Below, in pieces: positions 8,101 through 20,125 of a stretch of 64,000 nucleotides of DNA. Below the pieces are notes generated by a model. That model was not told where the DNA came from. It did not search any database and saw only the letters and a program-made list of their open reading frames with translations. Source of the DNA: Nitrincola tapanii (lineage in GTDB: Bacteria; Pseudomonadota; Gammaproteobacteria; Pseudomonadales; Balneatricaceae); the NCBI RefSeq assembly GCF_008368715.1, contig NZ_SMRS01000002.1, positions 186,001 through 250,000 of the forward strand. The letters run 5' to 3'. The position numbers and the translations under genes are program-made. Each line of letters starts with the position of its first letter. The first letter of the stretch is position 1.

Positions 8101-9660
8101 ATGAAAGCGTCTGCTCATCTCACCGGTGTTGAGCGCACTTTTGCTGAAGATCAACAGCTTATCTCTTCAACTGATAAACGTGGAATCATTCGTTATTGTA
8201 ATGAAGAGTTTGTGCGTATCAGCGGCTATTCGCGTGAGGAGTTGCTTGGGCAGCCACATAACATCGTGCGTCACCCCGATATGCCAAAAGAAGCCTATGC
8301 TTCGATGTGGAGTTACATTCAATCTGGCCGTCCTTGGATGGGCATCGTAAAAAACCGTTGTAAAAATGGTGATCACTATTGGGTGGATGCCTACATCACC
8401 CCGATTTTCCAACAAGGCGAGGTGGTGGGTTATGAGTCGGTACGGCGTAAACCCAAGCGTGAAGATGTCGAGCGTGCAGAAAATCTCTATGCAAAAGTGC
8501 TTGCGGGTCAGTCTACTCGACAATGGCGTTTACCCACTGGGGTGCTTTGGAGTGGTGCAGGCCTGTTTTTGGCGGCAGGTTTAGCAGCACCTCTCAGCCT
8601 AGGCCTCGCTTTGCCCGGTTGGCTATGGGCGCTATTGGGAGCCGGAATCGGCAGTGGCATGATGGGACTCTTTTATCGTCAGCGCATGAGTGCGCTGGCC
8701 GAGCTCATGCCACACGCCTTTATGGATGCTTTAGCGATGAAGGTGTACACCGATGAAGCGGGTTCATTTGGCAAGATGAAGATGGCGATCATCAGTGATG
8801 CGGCGCATCTCAACACGGTGATTACTCGCTTGGAACACGCGGCGCAAGATGTGGCGATTCAAGCTTCCGAGGCACATGTTTTGTCTGTGCAGTCCTCTCA
8901 AGGCGTTAAGGATCAGCAGGTGGAAACTGAACAGGTAGCCGCCGCCATGCATCAGATGAGCGCAACGATTAATGAAGTTTCCGGGCATGTGCAGGAGACG
9001 GCTTCACGTACGGATTCGGTGGATAAATTAGCTAAACAGGGAAGTCAGATCGCACATGACACACTCGCGGCGATTCAACAATTGCAGCAGCGAGTAAATA
9101 TGATTGCGATCGCAGTCGCTGAATTGTCAGAAGAATCACGCACCATTGCTGGAACGACGGCTCTGATTGAACAGATTGCGGAACAGACCAATCTTTTGGC
9201 TCTGAATGCGGCGATTGAATCAGCGCGTGCCGGTGAACATGGTCGAGGTTTTGCAGTGGTTGCCGATGAAGTGCGTCAGTTGGCGTTACGTACCCGCGAT
9301 TCTACGCAGCAAATTCACAGTATTGTCAACAATCTTCAGGCCAAGGCTGAACGTGCTTTAGAGGTTGCCAGTGTGGGCGAACAGGAAGCTGAGCGTGGTG
9401 CCCATGAAGTGGAGAAAACGGAAGAGATGCTGCGTGAAATCGCTGATTCCATTTCACGCATTGCCGGTATGACAGTGCAGATGGCGGCAGCCATTGAAGA
9501 GCAGGCGAGTGTTTCGGATGGCGTGAATCATCAGGTCAGCAATATTAACCAACTCGCCAGCAGCAGTCTGGAAAAAGGGATGGCGTCTTCAGAGCGCTCC
9601 AAGCAATTGGAGGTCACGGCTGAGCATCTGTATGAACTGGTGGAGCGCTTCCGCCGTTAA
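8101..9660 (+). CDS. PAS-domain methyl-accepting chemotaxis protein, Aer-like
   Basis: Of 519 residues, an N-terminal PAS domain (about 20-110) has the Aer signature: [23 protein letters not shown] and [13 protein letters not shown]. Aer PAS domains bind FAD and sense redox or oxygen state. Two adjacent hydrophobic segments follow (about 148-190), with no periplasmic domain, as in Aer. The cytoplasmic signalling domain (about 240-519) contains the conserved hairpin tip region [20 protein letters not shown] near 356-375. It should drive energy taxis through CheA/CheW, whose genes are not in this window. No Shine-Dalgarno sequence is obvious at ATG 8101. There is no C-terminal CheR/CheB pentapeptide. 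Confidence 0.93.
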   Translation: MKASAHLTGVERTFAEDQQLISSTDKRGIIRYCNEEFVRISGYSREELLGQPHNIVRHPDMPKEAYASMWSYIQSGRPWMGIVKNRCKNGDHYWVDAYITPIFQQGEVVGYESVRRKPKREDVERAENLYAKVLAGQSTRQWRLPTGVLWSGAGLFLAAGLAAPLSLGLALPGWLWALLGAGIGSGMMGLFYRQRMSALAELMPHAFMDALAMKVYTDEAGSFGKMKMAIISDAAHLNTVITRLEHAAQDVAIQASEAHVLSVQSSQGVKDQQVETEQVAAAMHQMSATINEVSGHVQETASRTDSVDKLAKQGSQIAHDTLAAIQQLQQRVNMIAIAVAELSEESRTIAGTTALIEQIAEQTNLLALNAAIESARAGEHGRGFAVVADEVRQLALRTRDSTQQIHSIVNNLQAKAERALEVASVGEQEAERGAHEVEKTEEMLREIADSISRIAGMTVQMAAAIEEQASVSDGVNHQVSNINQLASSSLEKGMASSERSKQLEVTAEHLYELVERFRR

Positions 9661-9715
9661 GTCCAGCACTGGGCAAAACCTTTGGGCGGAGCGCATGACA
9701 CCGAATGGGTGGGTG

Positions 9716-11944
9716 TTAAGCGGTTTTTTGCAAGGGAATACGGCGCAGGCGATTGGCATTGGTCACGACGGTGACGGAAGACATCGCCATCGCCGCGGCG
9801 GCAAATGCAGGGTTCATCAGCCATCCGGTCAAAGGAAAGAGCACCCCTGCGGCCAAAGGAATGCCTAAGGAGTTGTAGATAAACGCCCCGAATAGATTCT
9901 GGTAGATGTTGCGCAGTGTCAGACGTGAAATCTGCATAGCATCTGCGACACCTTGTAAAGAACCCCGCATCAGGGTGATGTCGGCACTTTCCATCGCAAT
10001 ATCGGTTCCCGTACCCAAGGCAAAACCGACATGTGCTTGTGCCAGTGCCGGCGCATCGTTGATACCATCTCCGACCATTCCCACTTTGACTCCCTGTGTT
10101 TGCAGTGCCCGAATCTGCTCTGCTTTTTGATCGGGTAGAACACCGGCAATGACTTCATCGATCCCAACTTGACGTGCGACGGCACGCGCACTGCGCTCAC
10201 TATCTCCGGTTAACATCAGGACACGTAATCCAGCTTGCTGTAAGCGCTGAATAGCGGCAGCACTGTCGGCTTTAATCGGGTCCTGTATGCCCAAGAGTGC
10301 AACCAGATGGTGTTCAATACCAAGCATTACCAGCGTCAGTCCTTGGTCGGAGAGCTGATTAATCTGCTGGCGAGCAGCTGGGCTGATCTGCACGCCTTGC
10401 TGCTGCATTAAAGCCTCGTTGCCTAAGCTCCAGGTCTGGCCATGAATCTCATCGATCAGACCTTTACCGGCTAGAATCTTGGGCGTGCCGACTTCAACGA
10501 GGTGTAGTTGTCGCGCTTGTGCTTCTTCTACTATGGCTTGAGCTAAAGGATGCTCCGAGGCCTTTTCTAAACTGGCAATCTGAGTCAGTAGCTGATCTTC
10601 ACTCAGCTCAGCCGCAGGCAAGCGGATAAAGTGAGTGAGTCGCGGTTTACCTTCCGTGATCGTGCCGGTTTTATCTAACACCAGGACATTAAGTTGTGTG
10701 GCTTCTTGCAGGGCATCGCCTTTGCGAATTAACACACCGCGGCTGGCGGCGCGCCCTATACCCACCATAATTGACATAGGGGTTGCTAAACCCAGTGCGC
10801 AAGGGCAAGCGATCACCAAGACGGTCATCGCCGCGATAAAGGCATAGGCAGAGGAGGGTTCTGGGCCGATCCACCACCAGATCAGGTAGGTGATCAACGC
10901 AATCATCACTACACTGGGTACAAAGACTCGGCTGATTTGATCCGCGAGGCGACCGATGGCCGGTTTATCGCTTTGCGCGCGCCGCACCTGCTCAATGATT
11001 TTGGCCAGCGCCGTTTCTTCACCCACTTTGCGCACACGTAGTTTGATGCTCGCTTGTCCATTGACGGTACCGGCACTGAGCCAATCGCCTTTGCTTTTGT
11101 GCACGGGTAAAGGTTCACCGGTCAGCATGGATTCATCCACGAGCGTTTCACCCTCAAAGACTTCTCCATCTACAGGAATACGTTCACCGGGTTTGACGCG
11201 TAAAAGATCGGAAGGTTGGATCGAGGCGAGTCGCATACTTTTTTCTTCGCCATTCGGCAGAATCAGAGTGGCGCTATCCGGTTGTAACTGGAGTAGGGCA
11301 CGGATAGCCTGTGAAGCTTGTCCACGCGCACGCGTCTCGAGTACATGCCCAAGGTTCACTAAACCAATAATAAACGCCGCTGCTTCATAATAAACATGAC
11401 GCCCTTCGGGTGGCAGCAGATCAGGCCAGAGTAAAATTAACGTAGAGTAGAGCCAGGCACTGCCTGTCCCTAGGGCGATCAGGCTATCCATCGTGGCGTG
11501 TTTTTGTTTGAGTGCGCGCCAAGCACCTTGAAAAAAATGTCCACCGGAGTAGATCATCATTATCAAGGTAGCCAGGCCAATCCCTAACCAGAGCAGACGA
11601 GCCTCTTCCGGCATCGGCAGGTGTCCCGTCAGCATAAAGAGCATTTGTGGTGCGCCGAGGAGTAAGGCAACCCAGGTACGGCGCACACTCAAACGCAGCG
11701 CAGCCGCTTCTTCTGCCAGTTGCTCGGCTTCACCATAGTTAGCATCTAAAGGCGTGGCGGCAAAACCCGCGGCCTCTATTGCGGCGAGTAAATCCTCGGT
11801 GCGGGCGTGGCCTTCAATATCGGCACTGCGATCGGCCAGATTGACCCGTGCTTGGGTGACGCCTGAGACTTGACTGAGCGCTTCTTCCACGCGACTGACA
11901 CAGGCGGCACAGCGCATGCCACGTAAAGCGATTCGGGTACTCAT
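9716..11944 (-). CDS. copA: copper-exporting P1B-type ATPase CopA
   Basis: CopA pumps Cu(I) out of the cytoplasm using ATP. The 742 residues contain one N-terminal heavy-metal domain ([10 protein letters not shown], Cys12 and Cys15). The membrane part has the metal-site CPC in [11 protein letters not shown]. The phosphorylation motif is DKTGTITEG, with SEHPLA and [10 protein letters not shown] in the ATP domains. The ATG at 11944 has AAGGAG 6 nt upstream. A small CopZ-like gene lies 38 bp upstream on the same strand, so copZ-copA form an operon. A second P1B ATPase, CcoI, lies in the cbb3 cluster. The two are paralogues with different jobs: detoxification here, oxidase copper loading there. 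Confidence 0.94.
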   Translation of the reverse strand: MSTRIALRGMRCAACVSRVEEALSQVSGVTQARVNLADRSADIEGHARTEDLLAAIEAAGFAATPLDANYGEAEQLAEEAAALRLSVRRTWVALLLGAPQMLFMLTGHLPMPEEARLLWLGIGLATLIMMIYSGGHFFQGAWRALKQKHATMDSLIALGTGSAWLYSTLILLWPDLLPPEGRHVYYEAAAFIIGLVNLGHVLETRARGQASQAIRALLQLQPDSATLILPNGEEKSMRLASIQPSDLLRVKPGERIPVDGEVFEGETLVDESMLTGEPLPVHKSKGDWLSAGTVNGQASIKLRVRKVGEETALAKIIEQVRRAQSDKPAIGRLADQISRVFVPSVVMIALITYLIWWWIGPEPSSAYAFIAAMTVLVIACPCALGLATPMSIMVGIGRAASRGVLIRKGDALQEATQLNVLVLDKTGTITEGKPRLTHFIRLPAAELSEDQLLTQIASLEKASEHPLAQAIVEEAQARQLHLVEVGTPKILAGKGLIDEIHGQTWSLGNEALMQQQGVQISPAARQQINQLSDQGLTLVMLGIEHHLVALLGIQDPIKADSAAAIQRLQQAGLRVLMLTGDSERSARAVARQVGIDEVIAGVLPDQKAEQIRALQTQGVKVGMVGDGINDAPALAQAHVGFALGTGTDIAMESADITLMRGSLQGVADAMQISRLTLRNIYQNLFGAFIYNSLGIPLAAGVLFPLTGWLMNPAFAAAAMAMSSVTVVTNANRLRRIPLQKTA

Positions 11945-11982
11945 GCATCACTCCTTAGGGGATCAGATTTTGGCTTATAACC

Positions 11983-12180
11983 TCAGACAGCCATCGCCTC
12001 AAAGCCGGCTTCAGCAATCCAGGTGATAATCTCTTCTGCGGTGTGTGGGGTTTCCACACTGAGCTGGGTTTGAGTCAGTTCAATGACCGCGACATCACTC
12101 TGTTGCTCCAATGCTTTACGCACGGCACTGACACAGCCGCCACAGGTTAAGCCCTCTAGTTGAAATGACAATTGCGCCAT
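11983..12180 (-). CDS. copZ: CopZ-like copper chaperone (HMA domain)
   Basis: A single 65-residue heavy-metal-associated domain with the metal-binding G-L-T-C-G-G-C-V (Cys12 and Cys15 in a CxxC). Such small proteins shuttle Cu(I) to CopA. Its position just upstream of copA, same strand, 38-bp gap, supports this. AAGGAG precedes the ATG by 6 nt. The promoter should lie between 12181 and 12282, shared with the divergent mtgA gene. I do not see a recognisable CueR-type operator there; a 10-bp palindrome AGTGTACACT at 12222-12231 is the only symmetrical element. Confidence 0.88.
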   Translation of the reverse strand: MAQLSFQLEGLTCGGCVSAVRKALEQQSDVAVIELTQTQLSVETPHTAEEIITWIAEAGFEAMAV

Positions 12181-12282
12181 CTTGATCTCCTTCGCCGGTA
12201 GAATAGGTTTTTAATATCATTAGTGTACACTGATTTAAATCGAATACCTCTAGTGGGTTTTGTCTTAGTTAGGGTTAGGTTT

Positions 12283-12981
12283 TTGAAAAAGTTTTTGCGT
12301 GGATTACTGCTCACACCTCTGATCTTATTCGGACTTTTTTTAGGTTGGGTCTGGCTATTAGGGCAGATACCTGTGCCCAGCAGTGCGTTCATGCTGCAAC
12401 ACAATGTGCGCGCTTTTTTTTCTGAAGAGATCGACTATGTGCGTTATCGTTGGGTGCCTTTGCAGGAGATCCCCCCGGCTTTGCGCTTAGCGGTGATTGC
12501 ATCAGAAGATCAAAACTTTCCGGATCATTTTGGTATCGATATCGAGGCGACGCGTGCAGCGATTCAAGCCTATCGAGAAGGGCGTAGCTCCGGTGGCGGT
12601 AGTACGATTACTCAACAGGTGGCCAAGAATCTGTTTCTTTGGGGGGATCGCAGTCGGCTGCGTAAGGTACTGGAGTGGGGCTTGGCGATTCTGCTGGAGT
12701 GGATGTGGAGTAAGGAGCGGATTCTGGAGGTGTATCTGAATATCGCTCAGATGGGTAAGCAAGAGTATGGTGTCGGCGCGGCGGCCGATTATCTGTTGCA
12801 GAAACCCGTTGCCAGTATTACCGCTCAGGAAGCGGCGTTAATCGCGGCAGTTTTGCCTTCGCCGGCACGTTTTGATCTGCGACAGCCCAGTGCCTATATG
12901 CGTAGCCGTCAGGCATTCATCCTGCGTCAGATGAATGCCTTAGGCGGAGAGCGTTATTTACAGCGGCTGAGTGCACCTTAA
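12283..12981 (+). CDS. mtgA: monofunctional peptidoglycan glycosyltransferase MtgA
   Basis: A GT51 family glycan polymerase that extends peptidoglycan strands from lipid II without a transpeptidase domain. One N-terminal membrane anchor (LLLTPLILFGLFLGWVWLL) is followed by the catalytic ASEDQNFPDHFGID block (donor-site Glu). GGGSTITQQVAKNLFLW and KERILEVYLNIAQMG, both GT51 signatures, come next. The TTG at 12283 gives 232 residues, near the E. coli length, and has AGGGTTAGG just upstream. The frame is open back to 12223, and a GTG at 12253 is an alternative without a ribosome site. Confidence 0.93.
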   Translation: MKKFLRGLLLTPLILFGLFLGWVWLLGQIPVPSSAFMLQHNVRAFFSEEIDYVRYRWVPLQEIPPALRLAVIASEDQNFPDHFGIDIEATRAAIQAYREGRSSGGGSTITQQVAKNLFLWGDRSRLRKVLEWGLAILLEWMWSKERILEVYLNIAQMGKQEYGVGAAADYLLQKPVASITAQEAALIAAVLPSPARFDLRQPSAYMRSRQAFILRQMNALGGERYLQRLSAP

Positions 12982-13025
12982 AGCTTGAGCGCTGTACGCA
13001 GCGATCATTTCTTTGAGTTGAGAGG

Positions 13026-13433
13026 TTAGGGGTTAGGATAACGCAGGCGGATGATCTGCTGTCCTGAACCGCTGCTGACACGAAAGCGCGCGGCTTGGAT
13101 ATCACCATTTTCCAGACGTTTGCCCCGAATCTGGTACTCACCTTGAGGCAGCTCCAGAATCAACCAAGGACCCTCGGCCACACCGCGCACTAAAACAGCC
13201 CCCGAGGTGTTGCTGATTTCAAATTCAATTTCAGAAATGTAAGCGCGATCACTGTCAAAAAACTCGACACGAGTATTGTGCATCGGCGCTTCCTGACGCG
13301 ATTCCAAGCCAATGCCGCCCGTCCAGTAGGGTAGGTTTTCAGCCTGAGCGGGTAGGCCGAAACCGAGTAAAAGACTGAGCATTAAGCCGGAGAAGCGAGG
13401 TAAAGACCGATGTTGACGCGAGCAAATGTTCAT
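13026..13433 (-). CDS. small secreted protein, unknown function
   Basis: I do not recognise a named family. The 135 residues begin with a basic stretch, a hydrophobic core (GLMLSLLLGFGL) and a likely signal-peptidase site PAQAEN near residue 32, so the mature protein of about 100 residues should be periplasmic or outer. The mature part is predicted mostly beta. It contains VLVRGVAEGPWLILELPQGEYQIRGK, shaped like the repeat of carboxypeptidase-regulatory/Ig-like domains that bind or decorate surface proteins. There is no cysteine in the mature region. It lies 15 bp downstream of the NdpA gene on the same strand and is probably co-transcribed with it. Confidence 0.65.
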   Translation of the reverse strand: MNICSRQHRSLPRFSGLMLSLLLGFGLPAQAENLPYWTGGIGLESRQEAPMHNTRVEFFDSDRAYISEIEFEISNTSGAVLVRGVAEGPWLILELPQGEYQIRGKRLENGDIQAARFRVSSGSGQQIIRLRYPNP

Positions 13434-13448
13434 AGTTCACCTCTAAAA

Positions 13449-14422
13449 TTAGACCTGCAATTTTTTTAACTGTTGTAGTAAGCCTTTCGGTAATTCGCGA
13501 ATAATTAACACCTCCTGACTGGGATCAAACTCGATGCCTTTACCCAGCGAACTGCTGGCAAAACTTAGCGAGAGATCTTGACTGCGGCCGGTCAGCCGCA
13601 AATATTGGCGTAATGCTTTACGATCAGGGTGTAGGTGATTCTGGCTTTGGCTGTCTTGCTGCTGAATGAATTGCACGATGCCGGGGTCAACCTCTTCGGC
13701 CAGTTCTGGATAGGCCACGGCTTCCCCGCTGCGTTCGCGTTCCACACAAAATCCAACCACCTCTTCGCGCAGTTTTTCGCCCTCCTCGACCGGAAGCGTT
13801 TCACAATAATCATCGACCCAGGTTAGAAACTTTTCGGTTTCGGCGCGTTTATCCAAGGTTTCGGCAAAGCCAATCCATTCTTGAATCAGATTTTTTAATC
13901 CGCGTTCACTGCGCCCAAAACTTAACGTGAGATAGGGTAGATCACCCCGTTCGAAGCGTTGGAGATCCAGGCAGATTAAGAATCCGGTATCGCCTAAATC
14001 GAGATAATCCGTTGCTTGCAGATCCAGGCTTTGATTTAGATTTAATCCCGCGCTGGTGCGTAGATGCAGAAGGTACAAACGTTCGCCGCTTTCCAGAGTT
14101 TCCAGCAGATAGCAGAGATAGCCGATAAAGGTTTCCTCGCTCTGATCCAGCTTCAATACCAGTTGCTGGCTGAGGAGTTGAGTCAGGCGCAGGAAGGGGA
14201 TCTCGCCTTGGCGCCACTGCTGCAAACTGGCGCGCGCAGCCATTGCATCTGCATTCAAGCCACCCAATTGGCGTCCGCTGCGGCTGGCTTGGATACGTTT
14301 AAACTCACTCAGCATGGACAGTGCATAGTCGGGATCTGAGGCTTGCTCACGCAGCCTTAACTCAGCGCCCTGTTGTAAAGAGGTCTTGCTTAGTTGATGG
14401 AAGACCCAATCCGCCACCGCCA

Positions 14423-14423
<1 letters not shown>
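13449..14423 (-). CDS. nucleoid-associated protein, NdpA/YejK family
   Basis: A 324-residue member of the 37-kDa nucleoid-associated protein family. Family features are the N-terminal ELRLREQASDPDYALSMLSEFKR region, a central LYLLHLRTSAGLNLNQSLDLQATDYLDLGDTG-like beta core shown here in short blocks, and YLTLSFGRSERGLK. The E. coli homologue binds the nucleoid and is not essential. Its start overlaps the stop of the DUF2069 gene by one base, so it continues the arsC-wrbA-DUF2069 transcription unit. The C-terminal part is rich in Glu and Gln. DNA binding here is inferred from the family only. Confidence 0.85.
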
Positions 14424-15752
<1,329 letters not shown>

Positions 15753-15840
15753 GAGGTGCCTCCGGGTCGAGTGGTTTGTGTTTAGCGGCCCGCTATTGTA
15801 TATCTCAGACTAGGCCAGACCAACCAATAGGAAAAAACCT

Positions 15841-17079
15841 GTGAAACTGCCTGAATTAGAACCCAAAGTTCTTTTCTTGTTTATTCGAGATCTTGTCCGT
15901 CAATTTATCGCTAACCAAGGCATCCTCAACGCTTCAGCATTGACTTATACCACTCTGTTTGCCGTGGTGCCCTTAGTCACGGTGTCTTATGCCATGCTGG
16001 CGGCGATACCGAATTTTCAAGGAGTGGGTGAAACAGTACAGGCTTGGGTGTTGGAAAATTTTGTGCCCGCAACCGGTGAAGTGGTGCATACCTATTTACA
16101 AGACTTCACCGCTCAGGCACGGCGTTTGACGGCGATCGGGGTACTCTTTTTGATCATCACCTCGATTATGATGATGAAAAATATTGAAGCTGCGCTGAAT
16201 CGCATTTGGCGTGTTCAAGAGCCCAGGCGTGGGATCTCCAGTTTCTTACTCTATTGGGCGGTACTCAGTTTAGGGCCTTTACTGGTGGGGTTGGGGTTAG
16301 TGGTGACCTCCTATATCACCGCGTTACCGGCCTTTACCAGTGCCTCGGAAGTGGTCGGCCCTGGGCGCTTGTTTGCCTCTTTGCCCATCTTGTTTTCTGC
16401 GATCGCGTTTATGCTGCTGTATGCAGCGGTGCCCAATTGTCGTGTGCCGCTTGCGGCGGCGGCCATCGGCGGGATCGCAGCCGCACTGATGTTTGAGCTG
16501 GCTAAACGTAGCTTTGCGTTTTTTGTCACCCAGTTTCCATCTTATGAACTGATCTATGGCGCTTTTGCTGCGGTGCCTATGTTTCTGGCGTGGATCTTTA
16601 TCAGCTGGGTGATTATCCTTTTGGGCGCTGAGTTAAGTCGTGCCTTGGCGGTCTACAGCTTTAAACAGCGCCTCCGAGATGAGCCGCCTCTGGTGACCCT
16701 CTTATCGGTGCTGAACCAACTTTGGCAAGCGCAAAGACAAGGACGCGCTTGCTCGGACTTAGACATTATTAAAGCCCAGCCGGGTCTGAATCAGTCGCGT
16801 TGGGATGCCTATCAACAGCCCCTTTTACAAGCCAAAATTATGCAGCGTAATGCGCAAGGGCGTTATCTGCTGGCGCGTGATTTGAATGATTTTACGCTGC
16901 TGGATTTAGTGCGTGCTTTGCCTTGGCCGATGCCGCAAAGCTATCCCACTTTAGCGGATGCACCGCCCTGGTTGTTGGCCAGTATCCAACATCTAGAGTC
17001 TATCCAATCCTATGCCGAAGACGCGATGCAGCAGCCATTGGTCAGTTTGTTTAAACGTGAGGAGTTTCAGGCCGCATGA
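15841..17079 (+). CDS. YihY/BrkB family inner-membrane protein
   Basis: A 412-residue protein with about six membrane helices in the first 285 residues. Family blocks include NASALTYTTLFAVVPLVTV near the start, LIYGAFAAVPMFLAWIFISW and the following LLGAELSRA. The soluble C-terminal 130 residues resemble the winged-helix-like tail of long pseudomonad versions. The family was once called ribonuclease BN or virulence factor BrkB; its real function is unsettled. The start is GTG at 15841 with AGGA at good spacing. It overlaps the next gene by 4 bp. Confidence 0.9.
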   Translation: MKLPELEPKVLFLFIRDLVRQFIANQGILNASALTYTTLFAVVPLVTVSYAMLAAIPNFQGVGETVQAWVLENFVPATGEVVHTYLQDFTAQARRLTAIGVLFLIITSIMMMKNIEAALNRIWRVQEPRRGISSFLLYWAVLSLGPLLVGLGLVVTSYITALPAFTSASEVVGPGRLFASLPILFSAIAFMLLYAAVPNCRVPLAAAAIGGIAAALMFELAKRSFAFFVTQFPSYELIYGAFAAVPMFLAWIFISWVIILLGAELSRALAVYSFKQRLRDEPPLVTLLSVLNQLWQAQRQGRACSDLDIIKAQPGLNQSRWDAYQQPLLQAKIMQRNAQGRYLLARDLNDFTLLDLVRALPWPMPQSYPTLADAPPWLLASIQHLESIQSYAEDAMQQPLVSLFKREEFQAA

Positions 17080-17699
17080 AGTGTTCGATTCTCATCCAGT
17101 GGGTGTTCTACCTGCTGTTCTTCGGGTTGATCAGTGGCTGTGCCAGTCGTCCGCCTTCGGCCAGTGCGCAAACGAATATTTGTGATGTGATTGCCCATGA
17201 GCCGAATTGGTATCGAGCCGCTAAGGCCTCTGAGCAGCGCTGGGGGACTTCGGTGGCGATTCAAAAAGCCTTTGTGCAGCAGGAGTCGGCATTTGTGCAC
17301 AATGCACGTCCGCCACGTCCTTATTTTTTGGGCTTTGTGCCTTTGCCACGTCAATCCTCAGCTTATGGTTATGCGCAGGCACAGGATGGAACCTGGAAAG
17401 ATTATCAGCAAGCCACCGGACGACGTTTTGCTAGCCGCACCAATATGGACGATGCTCTGGATTTTATTGGTTGGTACAACGCAGAATCCCAGCGCCGGAA
17501 TGGAGTGTCTTTGCAAGATGCATATCATCTTTATTTGAATTATCACGAAGGGCATGGTGGGTTTCGACGTCGCACCTACGAAGCCAAACCCTGGCTGATG
17601 CAAGTGGCACGTCGAGTTGAGCAGCAAGCCGCTCGTTATGAGCAGCAGCTCCCCAACTGTCGTTTACCTTCACGCTGGTGTGTCTGGCCTTATTGTTAA
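17076..17699 (+). CDS. lytic transglycosylase-like lipoprotein (SLT domain)
   Basis: A 207-residue lipoprotein. The signal peptide ends in the lipobox L-I-S-G-C (Cys22), followed by Ala-Ser, so outer-membrane sorting is expected. The mature part has AIQKAFVQQESAFVHNARPPR, where the Glu after QQ matches the catalytic Glu of SLT-type lytic transglycosylases. SSAYGYAQAQDGTW and the YHEGHGGF block follow. These enzymes cleave peptidoglycan to 1,6-anhydromuropeptides. The short length and the sequence suggest a small EmtA/SLT-like enzyme. The 4-bp overlap with yihY implies coupling. Confidence 0.82.
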   Translation: MKCSILIQWVFYLLFFGLISGCASRPPSASAQTNICDVIAHEPNWYRAAKASEQRWGTSVAIQKAFVQQESAFVHNARPPRPYFLGFVPLPRQSSAYGYAQAQDGTWKDYQQATGRRFASRTNMDDALDFIGWYNAESQRRNGVSLQDAYHLYLNYHEGHGGFRRRTYEAKPWLMQVARRVEQQAARYEQQLPNCRLPSRWCVWPYC

Positions 17700-17743
17700 A
17701 TCCAGTGTGGCCTGATTCCAGCGAGGGATTGGGTCAAACCTGC

Positions 17744-18559
17744 TCAGAAATCGAAGCTTGACCAAACCGGCGCATGATCGGAGGGTTTCTCCATGCCACG
17801 CACCGCATAGTCGATATCACTGGCGGTGCAGCACTGGCTTAAGCAGGCTGTGGCCAGAATGGTATCGATACGCAGGCCACGTTTGGGTTCATCTTCAAAC
17901 CCCTTACTGCGGTAATCAAACCAGCTAAAACGATCATTGCGCTCAGGATGAATCACTCGATAGGTGTCCTGTAACCCCCAAGCTTTTAAGCGTTCCATCC
18001 ATTCACGCTCTTCCGGTTGGAAGCTGGTTTTTCCGGTCTTCAGCCAGCGTTTACGGTTCGCTTCACCGATACCAATATCTGTGTCTTCGGGTGAGATATT
18101 AAAATCGCCCATCACCGCAAGTGGCTGATCGGGCTGGTAGCGGGTTTCCAGCAGGTTTTGCAGATCAGCATAGAATTTACGCTTAGCGGGAAACTTGATG
18201 GCATGATCAATGCTTTCTCCCTGCGGAAAGTAACCGTTAATCAAGGTATAAGTTTGGCCCTTAGGACTGACAAACTCACCCAGAATCAGGCGGCGTTGAG
18301 CGCTTTCATCTTCACCGGGGAAGCCTTTTTCAATCGAAAGCGCCGGAGTTTTGGACAGGATGCAGACACCATAGTGGGTTTTTTGTCCAAAAAAGTAGGC
18401 GTGATAACCCAGAGCCTCAATCTCTGCGACCGGGAACTCGGCATCTGTGACTTTGGTTTCTTGTATACCAATCAGATCAGGTTGATGGGTGTCGATCAGT
18501 GCTTGTAACTGATGCAGACGCATACGGATACTGTTGGTATTAAATGAAACCAATTTCAT
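17744..18559 (-). CDS. xthA: exodeoxyribonuclease III
   Basis: XthA is an AP endonuclease and 3'-5' exonuclease of base-excision repair. The 271 residues match the family. Metal and catalytic motifs are in order: [17 protein letters not shown] (Glu), [18 protein letters not shown] (Asp/Asn) and the C-terminal SDHAPVW (catalytic His). It faces the yihY-lipoprotein pair tail to tail and diverges from gor across 180 bp. The nearby family-6 glycosylase and thiI-rudS genes are too far away to be one operon. Confidence 0.95.
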   Translation of the reverse strand: MKLVSFNTNSIRMRLHQLQALIDTHQPDLIGIQETKVTDAEFPVAEIEALGYHAYFFGQKTHYGVCILSKTPALSIEKGFPGEDESAQRRLILGEFVSPKGQTYTLINGYFPQGESIDHAIKFPAKRKFYADLQNLLETRYQPDQPLAVMGDFNISPEDTDIGIGEANRKRWLKTGKTSFQPEEREWMERLKAWGLQDTYRVIHPERNDRFSWFDYRSKGFEDEPKRGLRIDTILATACLSQCCTASDIDYAVRGMEKPSDHAPVWSSFDF

Positions 18560-18673
18560 GCCGAGGAACCCTGTGTAAGCTAAAAAGACAAAGACTTTAT
18601 TCTATTGAGTAGAGTCCGGCTAGGTAAACCTTAAGTTTGATAAACTCTGGCTATTTCGAGCTTTGTTGCCATT

Positions 18674-18695
18674 GATTGGCATTTTGCAGCCAATC
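18674..18695. repeat. inverted repeat between xthA and gor
   Basis: GATTGGC (18674-18680) and GCCAATC (18689-18695) are perfect inverted 7-mers separated by 8 nt, 45-66 bp upstream of the gor start. This size and position would suit a regulator-binding operator, but I cannot match it to a known motif. Confidence 0.4.
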
Positions 18696-18739
18696 TAGCC
18701 TATTCTAGGCAAATCATTAAGTTGAATTAGAGGATGCTA

Positions 18740-20104
18740 ATGAGCGCATTTGATTTTGATCTGTTTGTAATCGGAGCCGGCTCCGGTGGAGTGCGTGCTG
18801 GGCGTATGGCCGCCGCCATGGGAGTTAAGGTTGCGGTCGCAGAGGAGCGTTATTTGGGCGGCACCTGTGTCAACGTCGGCTGTGTGCCGAAAAAACTGTA
18901 TGTGTATGCGTCGGAGTTCGCGCAGGCCTTTGCTGAAGCTCCCGGTTATGGCTTGCAGGCGACAGAGGTCGAGTTTGATTGGCCGCGCTTGCGTGACAAT
19001 AAAAAAGCTGAGATCAGCCGTTTGAACGGCATCTATCGTAATCTCTTGGTGAATTCCGGTTGTACGCTGATTGAAGGTCGAGCACGTTTGCTGGATGCGC
19101 ATCGCGTGCAGGTCGGTGAGCAGATCTATTCAGCAGAACGTATTCTTTTAGCCCCTGGCGGTTGGCCGAATATCCCAGATCTTCCCGGCAAAGAGTGGAT
19201 TACCAGCTCAAATGAGGTATTTGATCTGGAGGTCTTTCCAAAACGGGTACTGGTGGTCGGTGGTGGCTATATCGCGGTGGAGTTCGCCGGTATTTTTGCA
19301 GGGCTGGGTGCTCAAACACAGCTGGTCTACCGTGGTGATCTTTTCCTACGGGGGTTTGATCAGGAAGTGCGTGAGTTTGCCGCTCAAGAAGTGGCCAAAA
19401 AAGGCGTGAAGCTGGCCTTTAATCAGGATGTGAAAGCAATTCAGCGTTTAAGTTCGGGGGCTTTGCAAGTAGACATGGCTGACGGTCAAAGTCAGGAAGT
19501 GGATCTGGTGTTTTACGCGACCGGACGCCGTCCGAAGACCGATAATTTAGGCTTAGAAGCGGCAGGGGTGAAAACCAACGCTCAGGGTGCGATTGAAGTT
19601 AATGAAAACTTCCAGACCTCGGTCGATTCGATCTATGCGATCGGTGATGTCATCAATCGCGTGCAACTGACCCCTGTGGCTTTGGCAGAGGGAATGGCGC
19701 TGGTGCGTGCGCTCTATGCTCAGGGTTCGGGACAGGTGGATTATGAGTTGATCCCGACGGCGGTCTTCTGTCAGCCCAATATTGCGACGGTTGGACTCAC
19801 CGAGGAACAGGCACGTGCAACCTATCCACGTTTACAGGTATTCCGCTCAGAGTTTCGTGCGATGAAGCACACCCTGACCGGCAGTCAGGAGCGCACTCTG
19901 ATGAAGTTGTTGGTGGATGCCGAGAGTGATCGGGTCGTGGGTGCCCACATGGTCGGTGCTGATGCCGGTGAGATTATTCAGGGGATCGCGGTCGCCATGA
20001 AAGCGGGCGCGACTAAGGCTCATTTTGATGCCACGATCGGGATACATCCGACCGCGGCTGAAGAGTTTGTGACGCTGCGTGAGCCGACCCGCACCTACGG
20101 CTGA
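18740..20104 (+). CDS. gor: glutathione-disulfide reductase
   Basis: Gor regenerates glutathione with NADPH. The 454 residues show FAD-binding [12 protein letters not shown], the redox-active disulfide [16 protein letters not shown](P)-binding [14 protein letters not shown] and the C-terminal HPTAAEEF that completes the partner's active site. In the NAD(P) domain Tyr-Arg follows [13 protein letters not shown], consistent with NADPH use. ATG 18740 is preferred over 18734 because AGG at 18731-18733 is properly spaced only for the second ATG. A 13-bp hairpin follows the stop. The arsC glutaredoxin-type reductase 3 kb away would depend on the same glutathione pool. Confidence 0.95.
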   Translation: MSAFDFDLFVIGAGSGGVRAGRMAAAMGVKVAVAEERYLGGTCVNVGCVPKKLYVYASEFAQAFAEAPGYGLQATEVEFDWPRLRDNKKAEISRLNGIYRNLLVNSGCTLIEGRARLLDAHRVQVGEQIYSAERILLAPGGWPNIPDLPGKEWITSSNEVFDLEVFPKRVLVVGGGYIAVEFAGIFAGLGAQTQLVYRGDLFLRGFDQEVREFAAQEVAKKGVKLAFNQDVKAIQRLSSGALQVDMADGQSQEVDLVFYATGRRPKTDNLGLEAAGVKTNAQGAIEVNENFQTSVDSIYAIGDVINRVQLTPVALAEGMALVRALYAQGSGQVDYELIPTAVFCQPNIATVGLTEEQARATYPRLQVFRSEFRAMKHTLTGSQERTLMKLLVDAESDRVVGAHMVGADAGEIIQGIAVAMKAGATKAHFDATIGIHPTAAEEFVTLREPTRTYG

Positions 20105-20125
20105 TCGAATGGCGCGCTCATCTCG

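Noticed and set aside
10956-11390. 144-codon ORF antisense to copA
   Set aside because: Shadow of the conserved ATPase; no independent support.
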